Translations under genes and position numbers: made by a program
Part shown: positions 8,142 to 16,873 of the stretch, in pieces
Layout: every line of letters starts with the position of its first letter
Position numbering within the stretch: the first letter of the stretch is position 1
Notes under the pieces: model-generated
Databases searched by the model: none
Seen by the model: only the letters and a program-made list of their open reading frames with translations
What the model was told of the DNA's origin: nothing
Assembly (NCBI RefSeq): GCF_000498495.1
Contig: NZ_AVCS01000028.1
Span: 186,001-250,000 of the forward strand
Length of the DNA stretch: 64,000 nt
Source: Flavobacterium enshiense DK69
GTDB lineage: Bacteria; Bacteroidota; Bacteroidia; Flavobacteriales; Flavobacteriaceae
Direction of reading: 5' to 3'

Positions 8142-8759
8142 ATGAATATAACCATTGCTGTCGCTCAGAAAGAGCACTATGATTTTGCACAGTTGATTTG
8201 TGACACCATTCAGACTTCCGCCCTTCAGAGAGGAACCGGAATAGCAAAGCGTACTCCTGAATACATCAGAAAAAAGATTGATCAGCAAGAAGCGGTCATT
8301 GCTCTAGTCGATGAGAAATTTGCAGGTTTTTGCTATATCGAGAGTTGGGAACACGGCAAGTTTGTAGCCCATTCCGGCCTTATTGTTCATCCTGATTTTC
8401 GTCATTTGGGTCTGGCTAAAAAAATTAAATCGTTTGTATTTGATTATTCGCAGAAAAAATATCCAAACGCCAAAATATTCGGAATTACAACGGGTTTAGC
8501 GGTCATGAAAATCAACTCGGAATTAGGATATCGCCCGGTTCCTTTTTCAGAATTAACAGACGACCCCAGTTTTTGGGCAGGCTGCAAAACCTGTACGAAC
8601 TATGACATTCTTCAGCGCAAGGAAAACAAAATGTGCCTTTGCACCGGAATGTTATACGACCCGAATGAGAAGAAAAATCAAAAAGAAGAATACAATTTTA
8701 ATCAAAAAGTGCTGTCACGTTTAAAAAGCATAAAGCAGGCACTTTTCCTAAAAAAATAA
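8142..8759 (+). CDS. GNAT acyltransferase heading the arginine operon (candidate N-acetylglutamate synthase)
   Basis: 205 residues of the GNAT fold with the acyl-CoA loop RHLGLAKK at 87-94. It is the first gene of an operon that otherwise has every arginine step except the initial acylation of glutamate; no argA or argJ is present. It is therefore the natural candidate for making N-acetyl- or N-succinyl-glutamate. A C-terminal extension carries four Cys (C148 and C151 in CKTC, C165 and C167 in CLC), possibly a zinc site. Only 5 bp separate it from argG. Substrate assignment is inference from context. Confidence 0.75.
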   Translation: MNITIAVAQKEHYDFAQLICDTIQTSALQRGTGIAKRTPEYIRKKIDQQEAVIALVDEKFAGFCYIESWEHGKFVAHSGLIVHPDFRHLGLAKKIKSFVFDYSQKKYPNAKIFGITTGLAVMKINSELGYRPVPFSELTDDPSFWAGCKTCTNYDILQRKENKMCLCTGMLYDPNEKKNQKEEYNFNQKVLSRLKSIKQALFLKK

Positions 8760-8764
8760 TAAAA

Positions 8765-9955
8765 ATGGCGAAAGTAGTTTTAGCATACAGCGGCGGATTA
8801 GATACCTCATACTGTTTAAAATATTTAATCAAGAACGGATTTGAAGTACATACCGTTTTAGTCAACACCGGAGGTTTTTCGGAAGAAGAATTAACCGCTA
8901 TCGAAAAGAGAGCTTATGAATTAGGAAGTGCTCAGCACACTAATTTAGATATCGTAGAAAAATACTATGAGAAAGCAATCAAGTACCTGATTTTCGGAAA
9001 CGTTTTAAAAAACAACACCTACCCGCTTTCCGTAAGCGCCGAAAGGGTTTTTCAGGCTTTGGAAGTCATCAAATATGCAAAATCAATTGGCGCATCGGCA
9101 ATCGCTCACGGAAGTACGGGCGCAGGAAACGACCAGATAAGATTTGATTTGATTTTCAAAACCATAGCCCCGGAAATTGAAATCATTACGCCTATCAGGG
9201 ACTTAAAATTATCAAGACAGGAGGAAGTCGAATTCTTGCAGGAAAACGGCGTTAGCTATTCATGGAAAAAAGCACAATATTCCATCAACAAAGGAATTTG
9301 GGGCACCAGTGTGGGCGGAAAAGAAACGCTAACTTCTCACCTTCCCTTACCGGAAGAGGCTTATCCTTCACAATTACAAAAAGAAACACCCGAAAAAGTG
9401 ATTTTGGAATTTGAAAAGGGCGAACTCATCAGTATCAATGGTGAAAAAAAATCACCGGCACAAAACATCATCACACTTGAAAACATGGCAAACGCTTTTG
9501 CCATCGGAAGGGATATTCACGTTGGCGACACCATCATCGGTATCAAAGGAAGAGTCGGTTTTGAAGCAGCAGCACCTCTGATTATCATCAAAGCACATCA
9601 TCTTTTGGAGAAACACGTCTTATCAAAATGGCAGCAATACTGGAAAGAGCAATTGGGTAATTGGTACGGAATGTTATTTCACGAAGGACAATTTTTAGAT
9701 CCGGTGATGAGAAACATCGAAACATTCCTGACCGACACGCAAGCAACTGTAAACGGAAAAGTGACCGTAACCCTGAAGCCGTACCATTTTTCACTGGAGG
9801 GAATCGAATCGGAGAACGATCTGATGAACACGCAATTTGGACAATACGGCGAAATGAATAATGCCTGGACTGCCGATGACGCCAAGGGATTCATCAAGAT
9901 TCTGGGTAACGCACAAATGATTTATTCACAAGTAAACGAACTGAATTATGATTAA
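8765..9955 (+). CDS. argG: Argininosuccinate synthase
   Basis: Joins citrulline and aspartate with ATP to argininosuccinate. The 396-residue protein starts with the PP-loop AYSGGLDTSYCLKYL (about 7-21), and HGSTGAGNDQIRFD (about 115-128) is the citrulline/aspartate-binding block. In this operon it comes before the early pathway genes, so order does not follow pathway order. It overlaps argC by 8 bp, indicating translational coupling. Confidence 0.97.
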   Translation: MAKVVLAYSGGLDTSYCLKYLIKNGFEVHTVLVNTGGFSEEELTAIEKRAYELGSAQHTNLDIVEKYYEKAIKYLIFGNVLKNNTYPLSVSAERVFQALEVIKYAKSIGASAIAHGSTGAGNDQIRFDLIFKTIAPEIEIITPIRDLKLSRQEEVEFLQENGVSYSWKKAQYSINKGIWGTSVGGKETLTSHLPLPEEAYPSQLQKETPEKVILEFEKGELISINGEKKSPAQNIITLENMANAFAIGRDIHVGDTIIGIKGRVGFEAAAPLIIIKAHHLLEKHVLSKWQQYWKEQLGNWYGMLFHEGQFLDPVMRNIETFLTDTQATVNGKVTVTLKPYHFSLEGIESENDLMNTQFGQYGEMNNAWTADDAKGFIKILGNAQMIYSQVNELNYD

Positions 9956-10925
9956 CATAGGAATTATTGGCGGTTCAGGTTATACTGCCGGAGAATTACT
10001 AAGATTATTACTGAATCATCCTGAAGTTAACGTTGATTTTGTTTACAGTACGACCAATGCAGGGAAATCAATTTCTAGTGTACATCAGGATTTATTAGGT
10101 GAAACCGATTTAAAATTCACGGACAAAGTTAATCCAAACGTGAATGTTGTTTTTCTGTGCCTGGGTCACGGAAAGTCTAAGTCGTTTATAAAAGAGAATG
10201 CATTTTCATCTCAAACCAAAATAATCGATTTAGGAAACGATTTCAGACTGAAAAATGATGCAGCTTTCAATGATGGTGAATTTATATATGGACTTCCGGA
10301 AATGAATAAAATGCAAATCAAAAAAGCACAATTCATTGCCAATCCGGGCTGTTTCGCTACGGCAATTCAGTTGGCTTTGCTTCCCTTGGCGGAAAATAAC
10401 CTGTTGAAAGATACCATTCATGTAAATGCGACTACAGGCAGTACCGGCGCGGGAGTACAACCATCGGAAACCACGCATCACAGTTGGAGAAACAACAACA
10501 TGTCCCATTACAAAGCTTTTGAACATCAACATTTGGGAGAAATCATTCAGAGTCTGAAACAAACACAAAACGGTTTTGATCAGGAGGTTTTATTCATCCC
10601 GAATCGCGGGGATTTCACCAGAGGGATTTTTGCAACGCTTTACACAAAAACGGACAAGTCATTGGAGGAAATTGCGAAACTGTACGAAAGCTATTTTCAA
10701 AATGACCCTTTTGTGAATGTGACTACCGACGCCATCCATCTGAAACAAGTGGTGCAAACCAATAAATGCAATATCAGCCTGATGAAAAAAGGTGATTATC
10801 TGTTGGTTACTTCCATCATTGATAATCTGGTGAAAGGCGCTTCCGGTCAGGCTATCCAAAACATGAACCTGATGTTTGGACTAGAAGAAAAAACAGGTTT
10901 ACAACTAAAATCAGGCAATTTTTAA
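9948..10925 (+). CDS. argC: N-acetyl-gamma-glutamyl-phosphate reductase
   Basis: NADPH-dependent reduction of N-acyl-glutamyl-5-phosphate to the semialdehyde. 325 residues with the Rossmann start GIIGGSGYTAGELLRLL and the active-site block NPGCFATA with Cys135. HSWRNNNMSHYKAFEHQH holds the catalytic His region. The start codon lies inside the end of argG and the gene ends 11 bp before argD. Confidence 0.97.
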   Translation: MINIGIIGGSGYTAGELLRLLLNHPEVNVDFVYSTTNAGKSISSVHQDLLGETDLKFTDKVNPNVNVVFLCLGHGKSKSFIKENAFSSQTKIIDLGNDFRLKNDAAFNDGEFIYGLPEMNKMQIKKAQFIANPGCFATAIQLALLPLAENNLLKDTIHVNATTGSTGAGVQPSETTHHSWRNNNMSHYKAFEHQHLGEIIQSLKQTQNGFDQEVLFIPNRGDFTRGIFATLYTKTDKSLEEIAKLYESYFQNDPFVNVTTDAIHLKQVVQTNKCNISLMKKGDYLLVTSIIDNLVKGASGQAIQNMNLMFGLEEKTGLQLKSGNF

Positions 10926-10936
10926 AATTTACGACT

Positions 10937-12082
10937 ATGAGTTTATTCGAAGTTTATCCGATATACAACATTACCCCAACAAAAGCTTTAGGAGCTAAAG
11001 TCTGGGACGAAAACAATCAGGAATATCTTGACTTCTATGGGGGCCACGGCGTGATTTCCATTGGTCATTCACATCCAGCCTACGTGAAAGCTATCACTGA
11101 ACAGGTTAATAAAATCGGATTTTATTCCAATTCGATTGTAAACCCGATTCAGGAACAATTGGCACAAAAACTAACCGAACTTTCCGGTTATCCTGATTAT
11201 TCCTTATTTCTGTGCAATTCAGGTGCTGAAGCCAATGAGAATGCACTGAAACTGGCTTCTTTCCACAACAAAAAATCTAAGGTAATCGCATTTGAAAAAT
11301 CATTTCACGGCAGAACATCGGCATCTGTTGCGGTAACTGACAATCCTTCTATCGTGGCACCATTGAACAAGAACCATGAGGTTGTTTTTCTTCCATTAAA
11401 CGAAATCGAAATGGTAAAAAATGAAATCGCCAAAAATGATGTCTGCGCCGTAATCATCGAAGGGATTCAAGGCGTTGGCGGATTGGATGAAGGCACAACC
11501 GAATTCTTTCAACAGTTGGAAAAAATCTGCATCTATAACAATGTGGTTTTGATTTTAGACGAAATTCAAAGCGGATATGGCAGATCGGGGAAGTTTTTCG
11601 CTCATCAGCATCATGGCATTCAGCCGGATATTATCTCAATGGCAAAAGGAATGGGCAACGGTTTTCCTATCGGCGGCATTCTAATCAGTCCGAAATTCAA
11701 GGCTTCCCACGGATTGTTAGGGACAACTTTCGGAGGTAATCATCTGGCTTGTGCAGCTGCCCTTTCGGTTTTGGAAACGGTGGAAAAGGAAAACCTGTTA
11801 AGCAATGTAAACGAAACTACAGCTTATTTCAAACAACAAGTAGAACAGTTTTCTCAAATCAAAAAAATAAAAGGAAAAGGATTGATGCTCGGACTGGAAT
11901 TTGATTTTGACGTGAGCGAATTACGAAAAAAACTGATTCACAACGAACGTATTTTCACTGGAAGCGCTTCACAGAAAAACCTGTTGCGAATACTTCCACC
12001 ACTTTCCATCACGAAACAAGACGTTGATTTTTTTGTGAATGGACTTGGAAGTCAGTTAAAAGAGATAAGCAATAAGGGATAA
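10937..12082 (+). CDS. argD: N-acylornithine aminotransferase
   Basis: Class III PLP aminotransferase converting N-acyl-glutamate semialdehyde to N-acylornithine. 381 residues. LILDEIQSGYGRSGKFFAHQ contains the cofactor-binding Asp, and SMAKGMGNGFPIGG carries the PLP lysine K237. NSGAEANENALKLA near 94-107 is the phosphate-binding block. It lies between argC and argF', as expected for its place in the pathway. Whether it prefers acetyl or succinyl substrates cannot be read from sequence. Confidence 0.94.
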   Translation: MSLFEVYPIYNITPTKALGAKVWDENNQEYLDFYGGHGVISIGHSHPAYVKAITEQVNKIGFYSNSIVNPIQEQLAQKLTELSGYPDYSLFLCNSGAEANENALKLASFHNKKSKVIAFEKSFHGRTSASVAVTDNPSIVAPLNKNHEVVFLPLNEIEMVKNEIAKNDVCAVIIEGIQGVGGLDEGTTEFFQQLEKICIYNNVVLILDEIQSGYGRSGKFFAHQHHGIQPDIISMAKGMGNGFPIGGILISPKFKASHGLLGTTFGGNHLACAAALSVLETVEKENLLSNVNETTAYFKQQVEQFSQIKKIKGKGLMLGLEFDFDVSELRKKLIHNERIFTGSASQKNLLRILPPLSITKQDVDFFVNGLGSQLKEISNKG

Positions 12083-12105
12083 GAAACCCATAACTCATAA
12101 TTCAT

Positions 12106-13059
12106 ATGAAACATTTCACATCAGTTAACGATATACAGGATTTAAATGAACTTTTGCTTTTGGCAAAACAAATTAAATCCGCGCCTTATGAAAACAAAAC
12201 GTTAGGCGAAAATAAAACCATCGGGTTATTGTTTTTCAACCCGAGTTTAAGAACCAGATTGAGCACTCAAAAAGCGGCGACCAATCTCGGCATGAATACC
12301 ATAGTGATGAACCTCAACAATGACGGTTGGAACCTGGAATTTGAAGACGGTGCCATCATGAACGGAAATAAAGCCGAGCACATAAAAGAAGCCGCTCAGG
12401 TAGTTTCACAGTACTGCGACATTATCGCCATCAGAAGTTTTCCGACTTTAACTGACAAGGTGCAAGACGAAGAAGAACAGGTGATTAATTCGTTCAAAAA
12501 ATACGCTTCGGTTCCGGTTATCAGCCTTGAGGGAGCTACTGAACATCCGCTGCAGGCCGTAGCTGATATACTGACTATTTCGGAATTCAAAACTAAAAAA
12601 AGACCAAAAGTGGTTTTGACTTGGGCACCGCATCCGAAAGCCCTGCCGCACGCGGTTCCTAATTCATTCGTAAAAATGATGCAGTTGTCCGATGTTGACT
12701 TCGTGATTACACATCCGAAAGGTTATGAACTGAATCCGGAAATTACCAATAAGAGCAAAATTATACATGATCAAGAGGAAGCATTTAAAGATGCCGATTT
12801 CATCTATGCCAAAAACTGGAGCAATTACAACGATTATGGTCAAATCACTTCTCAGGATACTTCGTGGACAGTAACTTCGGAAAAAATGCAACTGACGAAT
12901 AACGCAAAATTCATGCACTGCCTCCCGGTGAGAAGAAATCAGATTGTAACCGATGCTGTTTTGGATGGTGAGAATTCAATTGTTATTGATCAGGCAAATA
13001 ACAGAACTTTTGCCACACAGGCGATTCTAACTCAAATCTTAGAAAATCATGGTAAGTAA
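12106..13059 (+). CDS. argF': N-acyl-L-ornithine carbamoyltransferase (argF' type, acetyl or succinyl)
   Basis: Carbamoylates an N-acylated ornithine rather than free ornithine. The 317-residue protein has the carbamoyl-phosphate motif SLRTRLST (47-54), matches the Bacteroides fragilis N-succinylornithine enzyme block for block (FMHCLPVRRNQIVTDAV near the end), and has the TWAPHP block typical of this subgroup. At position 90, where the B. fragilis succinyl enzyme has Pro and acetyl enzymes have Glu, this protein has Ala (NGNKAEH). Substrate choice is therefore open. It overlaps argB by 11 bp. Confidence 0.93.
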   Translation: MKHFTSVNDIQDLNELLLLAKQIKSAPYENKTLGENKTIGLLFFNPSLRTRLSTQKAATNLGMNTIVMNLNNDGWNLEFEDGAIMNGNKAEHIKEAAQVVSQYCDIIAIRSFPTLTDKVQDEEEQVINSFKKYASVPVISLEGATEHPLQAVADILTISEFKTKKRPKVVLTWAPHPKALPHAVPNSFVKMMQLSDVDFVITHPKGYELNPEITNKSKIIHDQEEAFKDADFIYAKNWSNYNDYGQITSQDTSWTVTSEKMQLTNNAKFMHCLPVRRNQIVTDAVLDGENSIVIDQANNRTFATQAILTQILENHGK

Positions 13060-13834
13060 ACCCAAAATAACGATAGTAAAAATTGGCGGAAACGTGATAG
13101 ACGATGCCAAAGCGCTTTCAGAAGTCTTACTGGCATTTTCAAAAATTGAGGGTGCTAAAATATTGGTTCACGGAGGCGGAAAAGAAGCCAGCAGATTAGC
13201 CGAAAAATTAGGTTTGACACCACAAATGATTGAGGGAAGAAGAATCACTGATGCCCCGATGTTAGATGTGGTAGTGATGACCTATGCCGGCTTACTGAAT
13301 AAAAAAATTGTTGCTCAACTGAATGCCTTCGGAACAAATTCCATTGGTTTTTCAGGTGCTGACGGTAATGTAATTCTGTCAGAAAAGAGAGAAAAAGGTA
13401 CTGTTGATTTTGGGTTCGCAGGCGATGTTGTTTCGGTAAACCATCAGTTATTGAAAACACTTTTAATATCTGATATTCTTCCGGTTTTTTGTGCCATAAC
13501 CCATGATGGAAACGGGCAATTATTAAACACCAATGCCGATACGATTGCCGGTGAAATCTCCATTGCTCTGACACCTTATTACGATGTCGAATTATGCTAC
13601 TGTTTTGAAAAAAATGGTGTTTTGATGAATTGGGAGGATGATGCTTCTGTAATTGAGATTCTAAACGGAGAGAAATATGATGATTTGAGTAAAACCGGCG
13701 CCATTCACTCCGGGATGATTCCAAAACTAAACAACTGTTTTGAAGCTTTGGAAAAAGGGGTCAAAAAAGTAATTATTGGCCACCATTCGTTAATCGGAAA
13801 TGAAAATTCAATCCATACAGCCATTCAATTATAA
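13049..13834 (+). CDS. argB: N-acetylglutamate kinase
   Basis: Amino-acid kinase phosphorylating the gamma-carboxyl of N-acyl-glutamate. 261 residues with KIGGNVIDD at the N terminus, the HGGGKEAS loop (about 41-48), and NTNADTIAGEISIAL near the ATP site. It lacks the N-terminal helix extension of arginine-inhibited hexameric kinases, so direct feedback inhibition by arginine is less likely (inference). Its start codon lies inside the end of argF'. Confidence 0.95.
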   Translation: MVSKPKITIVKIGGNVIDDAKALSEVLLAFSKIEGAKILVHGGGKEASRLAEKLGLTPQMIEGRRITDAPMLDVVVMTYAGLLNKKIVAQLNAFGTNSIGFSGADGNVILSEKREKGTVDFGFAGDVVSVNHQLLKTLLISDILPVFCAITHDGNGQLLNTNADTIAGEISIALTPYYDVELCYCFEKNGVLMNWEDDASVIEILNGEKYDDLSKTGAIHSGMIPKLNNCFEALEKGVKKVIIGHHSLIGNENSIHTAIQL

Positions 13835-13838
13835 GCCA

Positions 13839-13922
13839 ATGAAATCGCCACTAACAACAGGTTTGCGCAAGCAAACGCCAACAAATAAAAAGGCGATACC
13901 ATATATGACCGCTAAAAAATAA
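13839..13922 (+). ncRNA. Structured spacer with a 27-codon reading frame between argB and argE
   Basis: The argB-argE gap is the only long gap inside the operon. It can fold into a hairpin with a GCAA tetraloop (GTTTGC 13861-13866 with GCAAAC 13871-13876) enclosed by an outer stem ATCGCC (13844-13849) with GGCGAT (13892-13897). The same stretch is an open frame of 27 codons starting at the ATG at 13839 and ending TAA at 13922. It could be an intercistronic stabiliser or processing site, a dispersed repeat, or a tiny gene. I favour a structured repeat element. Confidence 0.4.
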
Positions 13923-13933
13923 AATTTACATAT

Positions 13934-15007
13934 ATGAAAACCATAGAAAATTTGACACTAGAAGCCATCAGTCTTTTAAGAGAATTGATTGAAACGCCGT
14001 CCTTTTCAAGTGAAGAAGATAAAACTGCGCTTTTAATTGAAAACTGGTTTGAAAAAAATAACATTCCGTTTCAAAGGGAAAACAATAATATCTGGGCGTA
14101 CAACCTTCATTTTGACGATGCAAAACCGACCTTCCTATTGAATTCGCATCATGACACCGTAAAACCGAATCTGGGATATACGTTAGATCCGTTCACGGCA
14201 ATTGAAGAAGGCGGTAAATTATTTGGTTTGGGAAGTAACGATGCGGGCGGATGTCTGGTTTCCCTTCTGGCAACTTTCGCTCATTTTTATGCGATGGAAA
14301 ATTTGTCGCACAACATTGTTATTGTGGCTTCCGCCGAAGAAGAAAGCAGCGGTCCAAACGGATTAAACAGTGTACTGAAAAACCTGCCGGAATTGGATTG
14401 CGCTATCGTTGGAGAACCAACCGAAATGCAATTGGCTATAGCCGAAAAAGGTTTATTGGTTTTAGATGTAATCGTTAAAGGAACCGCAAGTCATGCAGCA
14501 CATCAAAATTTTGACAACCCGATTTATAAAGCTACTCATCTAATCAATTGGTTTAATACTTATTCTTTTGAAAAAGTATCCGAAACTTTAGGCCCGGTGA
14601 AGATGACCGTTACCCAAATCAATGCGGGAAAACAGCACAATGTTGTTCCTTCGGAATGCCATCTGGTTGTCGACATCCGAGTAAATGATTGTTATTCAAA
14701 TGAAGAAATATTGAAAATTGTTACCGAAAATATCGATGCGGAAATCAAACCCCGCTCATTACACCTTCGTTCTTCATCAATCGATAAAAACCATAAATTG
14801 GTTCAAAGCGGAATCAATTTAGGAAGAACCACTTACGGCTCCCCAACCCTATCTGATCAATCAGTTTTAAGCTGCCAGTCGTTAAAATTAGGACCGGGAA
14901 ATTCCCTGCGTTCACACTCGGCTGACGAGTTTATATTCATTAACGAAATTGAAGAGGGCATCAGCTTGTATACTAAAATACTGTCCGGTTTCCTTCTGAA
15001 AAACTAA
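13934..15007 (+). CDS. argE: N-acetylornithine/N-acetylcitrulline deacetylase (M20 family)
   Basis: Zinc-dependent M20 peptidase-like deacylase of 357 residues. Metal and catalytic residues are visible in SHHDTVKP (HxD at 72-74), GSNDAGG (D103) and SAEEESSG (Glu pair near 135-136); a C-terminal His lies in SLRSHSADEF. In pathways with an N-acylornithine carbamoyltransferase this enzyme removes the acyl group from N-acylcitrulline to give citrulline for ArgG. It sits between argB and argH, which supports that role over a peptidase or DapE role. Confidence 0.9.
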   Translation: MKTIENLTLEAISLLRELIETPSFSSEEDKTALLIENWFEKNNIPFQRENNNIWAYNLHFDDAKPTFLLNSHHDTVKPNLGYTLDPFTAIEEGGKLFGLGSNDAGGCLVSLLATFAHFYAMENLSHNIVIVASAEEESSGPNGLNSVLKNLPELDCAIVGEPTEMQLAIAEKGLLVLDVIVKGTASHAAHQNFDNPIYKATHLINWFNTYSFEKVSETLGPVKMTVTQINAGKQHNVVPSECHLVVDIRVNDCYSNEEILKIVTENIDAEIKPRSLHLRSSSIDKNHKLVQSGINLGRTTYGSPTLSDQSVLSCQSLKLGPGNSLRSHSADEFIFINEIEEGISLYTKILSGFLLKN

Positions 15008-15021
15008 AAGACAATACTACT

Positions 15022-16302
15022 ATGAAACTTTGGGAAAAAGGCATTGCCACCGATCAAAAAATAGAGCAGTTCACGGTTGGAAACGACAGGGAGCTGGATA
15101 CTGTTTTAGCCAAGTACGATATTTTGGGTTCAATGGCTCATGCAAAGATGCTGGCGGAGACAAATTTGCTCTCACAAGAAGAAGCAAACAGTTTATGTAT
15201 TGCTTTAAATGAACTTCTATTAAAAATTGAAAATAAAAATTTTATCATTGAAAATAACTTTGAAGATATTCATTCCAAAATCGAATTTCTGCTGATTGAA
15301 AAACTGGGCGATACCGGAAAGAAAATCCATACCGCGCGTTCCAGAAACGATCAGGTTTTAGTCGATGTTCATTTGTATCTGAAAGATGAAATCATCACCA
15401 TTAAAAACCTCATCAAAGAACTTTTCGATTTACTGATGGAATTGGCCGATAAAAATAAAGATGTGTTACTTCCGGGTTACACTCACTTACAGGTTGCTAT
15501 GCCATCCTCTTTCGGATTGTGGTTTTCTGCGTATGCCGAAAGTCTGATTGACGATATCACGATGCTTAACGCCGCCTTACAAGTTGTTGATCAGAATCCG
15601 TTAGGCTCGGCTGCCGGGTATGGAAGCTCCTTCCCTATCGACAGAACGTTCACCACTGAAGCGTTGGGTTTTTCTACTATGAAACACAATGTGGTAGCCG
15701 CACAAATGAGCAGAGGGAAATCGGAGAAAATCATGGCTTTTGCAATGAGCAGTGTCGCCGGAACCTTGTCGAAACTGGCCATGGACGTTTGTTTGTATTT
15801 AAGTCAGAATTTCGACTTTATTGCCCTTCCCGCTCATCTCACAACCGGTTCGAGCATCATGCCTCACAAGAAAAATCCGGACATTTTTGAACTGATCAGA
15901 GGGAAGTCCAACAAAATTCAGAGTCTGCCTTACGAACTGACATTGCTCACAAACAATCTTCCCAGCGGTTACCACAGGGATTTTCAGTTGCTAAAAGAAG
16001 GCTTATTTCCGGCTATCGAAAACCTTAAATCATGTCTTGAAATGACACATTACGCCATTAAAGACATTAAAGTGAAAGAGAATATTTTAAACGATGAAAA
16101 ATATAAATACTCCTTCACCGTTGATACTATCAATCAAATGGTTGTAAGCGGAATTCCGTTCAGGGATGCTTATAAAATGGTTGCAGATCAGATTGAAAAC
16201 GGTACTTTTACAGTTCCTGAAAGCACCAATCATACACATGAAGGAAGCATCAATAATCTGTGCCTGGAAGAAATTAAAAAGAAAATGGAGTTTAGTTTTT
16301 AA
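15022..16302 (+). CDS. argH: Argininosuccinate lyase
   Basis: Last step of arginine synthesis, releasing arginine and fumarate. 426 residues of the fumarase/aspartase superfamily; the signature GSSIMPHKKNPDIFELIRGK is intact, and HTARSRNDQVLVD marks the substrate-binding block. It closes the operon and is followed directly by a strong terminator. Confidence 0.97.
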   Translation: MKLWEKGIATDQKIEQFTVGNDRELDTVLAKYDILGSMAHAKMLAETNLLSQEEANSLCIALNELLLKIENKNFIIENNFEDIHSKIEFLLIEKLGDTGKKIHTARSRNDQVLVDVHLYLKDEIITIKNLIKELFDLLMELADKNKDVLLPGYTHLQVAMPSSFGLWFSAYAESLIDDITMLNAALQVVDQNPLGSAAGYGSSFPIDRTFTTEALGFSTMKHNVVAAQMSRGKSEKIMAFAMSSVAGTLSKLAMDVCLYLSQNFDFIALPAHLTTGSSIMPHKKNPDIFELIRGKSNKIQSLPYELTLLTNNLPSGYHRDFQLLKEGLFPAIENLKSCLEMTHYAIKDIKVKENILNDEKYKYSFTVDTINQMVVSGIPFRDAYKMVADQIENGTFTVPESTNHTHEGSINNLCLEEIKKKMEFSF

Positions 16303-16304
16303 AT

Positions 16305-16334
16305 AAAAAAGCTGCACTGATGCAGCTTTTTTTA
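16305..16334. terminator. Bidirectional terminator between argH and ytxJ
   Basis: A perfect 12-bp stem (AAAAAAGCTGCA 16305-16316 with TGCAGCTTTTTT 16321-16332, loop CTGA). The T/A runs on both sides let it stop argH on the plus strand and ytxJ on the minus strand. Confidence 0.9.
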
Positions 16335-16335
16335 T

Positions 16336-16722
16336 TTATACGAATCTTTTCAAATCTTCCGCAGCAATATCGCTGTGGGAGGCATCATAAACCGTTTTCC
16401 CTTCTTTAACAATTATCATTTGCGGCGATTGATGAACCACTCCAAACATGGAAGCGATCTCATTTGAAATTTCCCGATGTTTGAGCAAATCCAAAAAATA
16501 TGGCGTAACTTTATCCTTCAAATCAAATTCGTTTTCAAACTGCTTTAACGCCATTCTGCTGATACTGCAACGCGTACTGTGTTTGAAGATTACAACCGGA
16601 TTTTCATGTGACAATTCTGTTATTTCATTTAATTGCTCCAAATCAGTAAGTGATATCCAATCCATATTTAGCCGAGGACTTTCATCACTTACACTACCGA
16701 AAATATTTTTTATAAAACTCAT
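16336..16722 (-). CDS. ytxJ: YtxJ-type monothiol bacilliredoxin
   Basis: 128-residue thioredoxin-fold protein of the DUF2847/YtxJ family. VVIFKHSTRCSISRMALKQF places a single active-site Cys at 52 where relatives have TRCPIS. YtxJ proteins are linked to bacillithiol redox chemistry in Firmicutes and Bacteroidota, presumably removing bacillithiol from proteins. It diverges from clpB across 151 bp of motif-rich DNA, which suggests a shared stress link. Confidence 0.8.
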   Translation of the reverse strand: MSFIKNIFGSVSDESPRLNMDWISLTDLEQLNEITELSHENPVVIFKHSTRCSISRMALKQFENEFDLKDKVTPYFLDLLKHREISNEIASMFGVVHQSPQMIIVKEGKTVYDASHSDIAAEDLKRFV

Positions 16723-16724
16723 TA

Positions 16725-16820
16725 TTTGTCTGATTTTACGACATTTTGTCTTGATTTAACTTCAAAAAAGAAGGAAACAAGTCATTTTGTCCTGATTTTA
16801 ACATTGGAACACAAATTGTC
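16725..16820. promoter_or_regulatory. Repeated TTGTC motifs in the ytxJ-clpB divergent promoter region
   Basis: TTGTC occurs four times on the plus strand, with its last base at 16730, 16750, 16791 and 16820. The second lies in the dyad GACA-TTT-TGTC (16740-16750). The first three share a TTGTCyTGATTT-like context. Spacings of 20, 41 and 29 bp are near whole helical turns. This looks like an array of operator sites on one DNA face, plausibly for heat-shock control of clpB; no regulator is identified. Confidence 0.4.
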
Positions 16821-16873
16821 CATTGCAATGCAAAGCTAAACAATTACAACAACGATAAATAGTATTTAACAAT

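Noticed and set aside
13245..13724. 159-residue minus-strand frame inside argB
   Set aside because: Antisense shadow: argB is intact with all motifs, and the reverse frame has no recognisable fold or start context.
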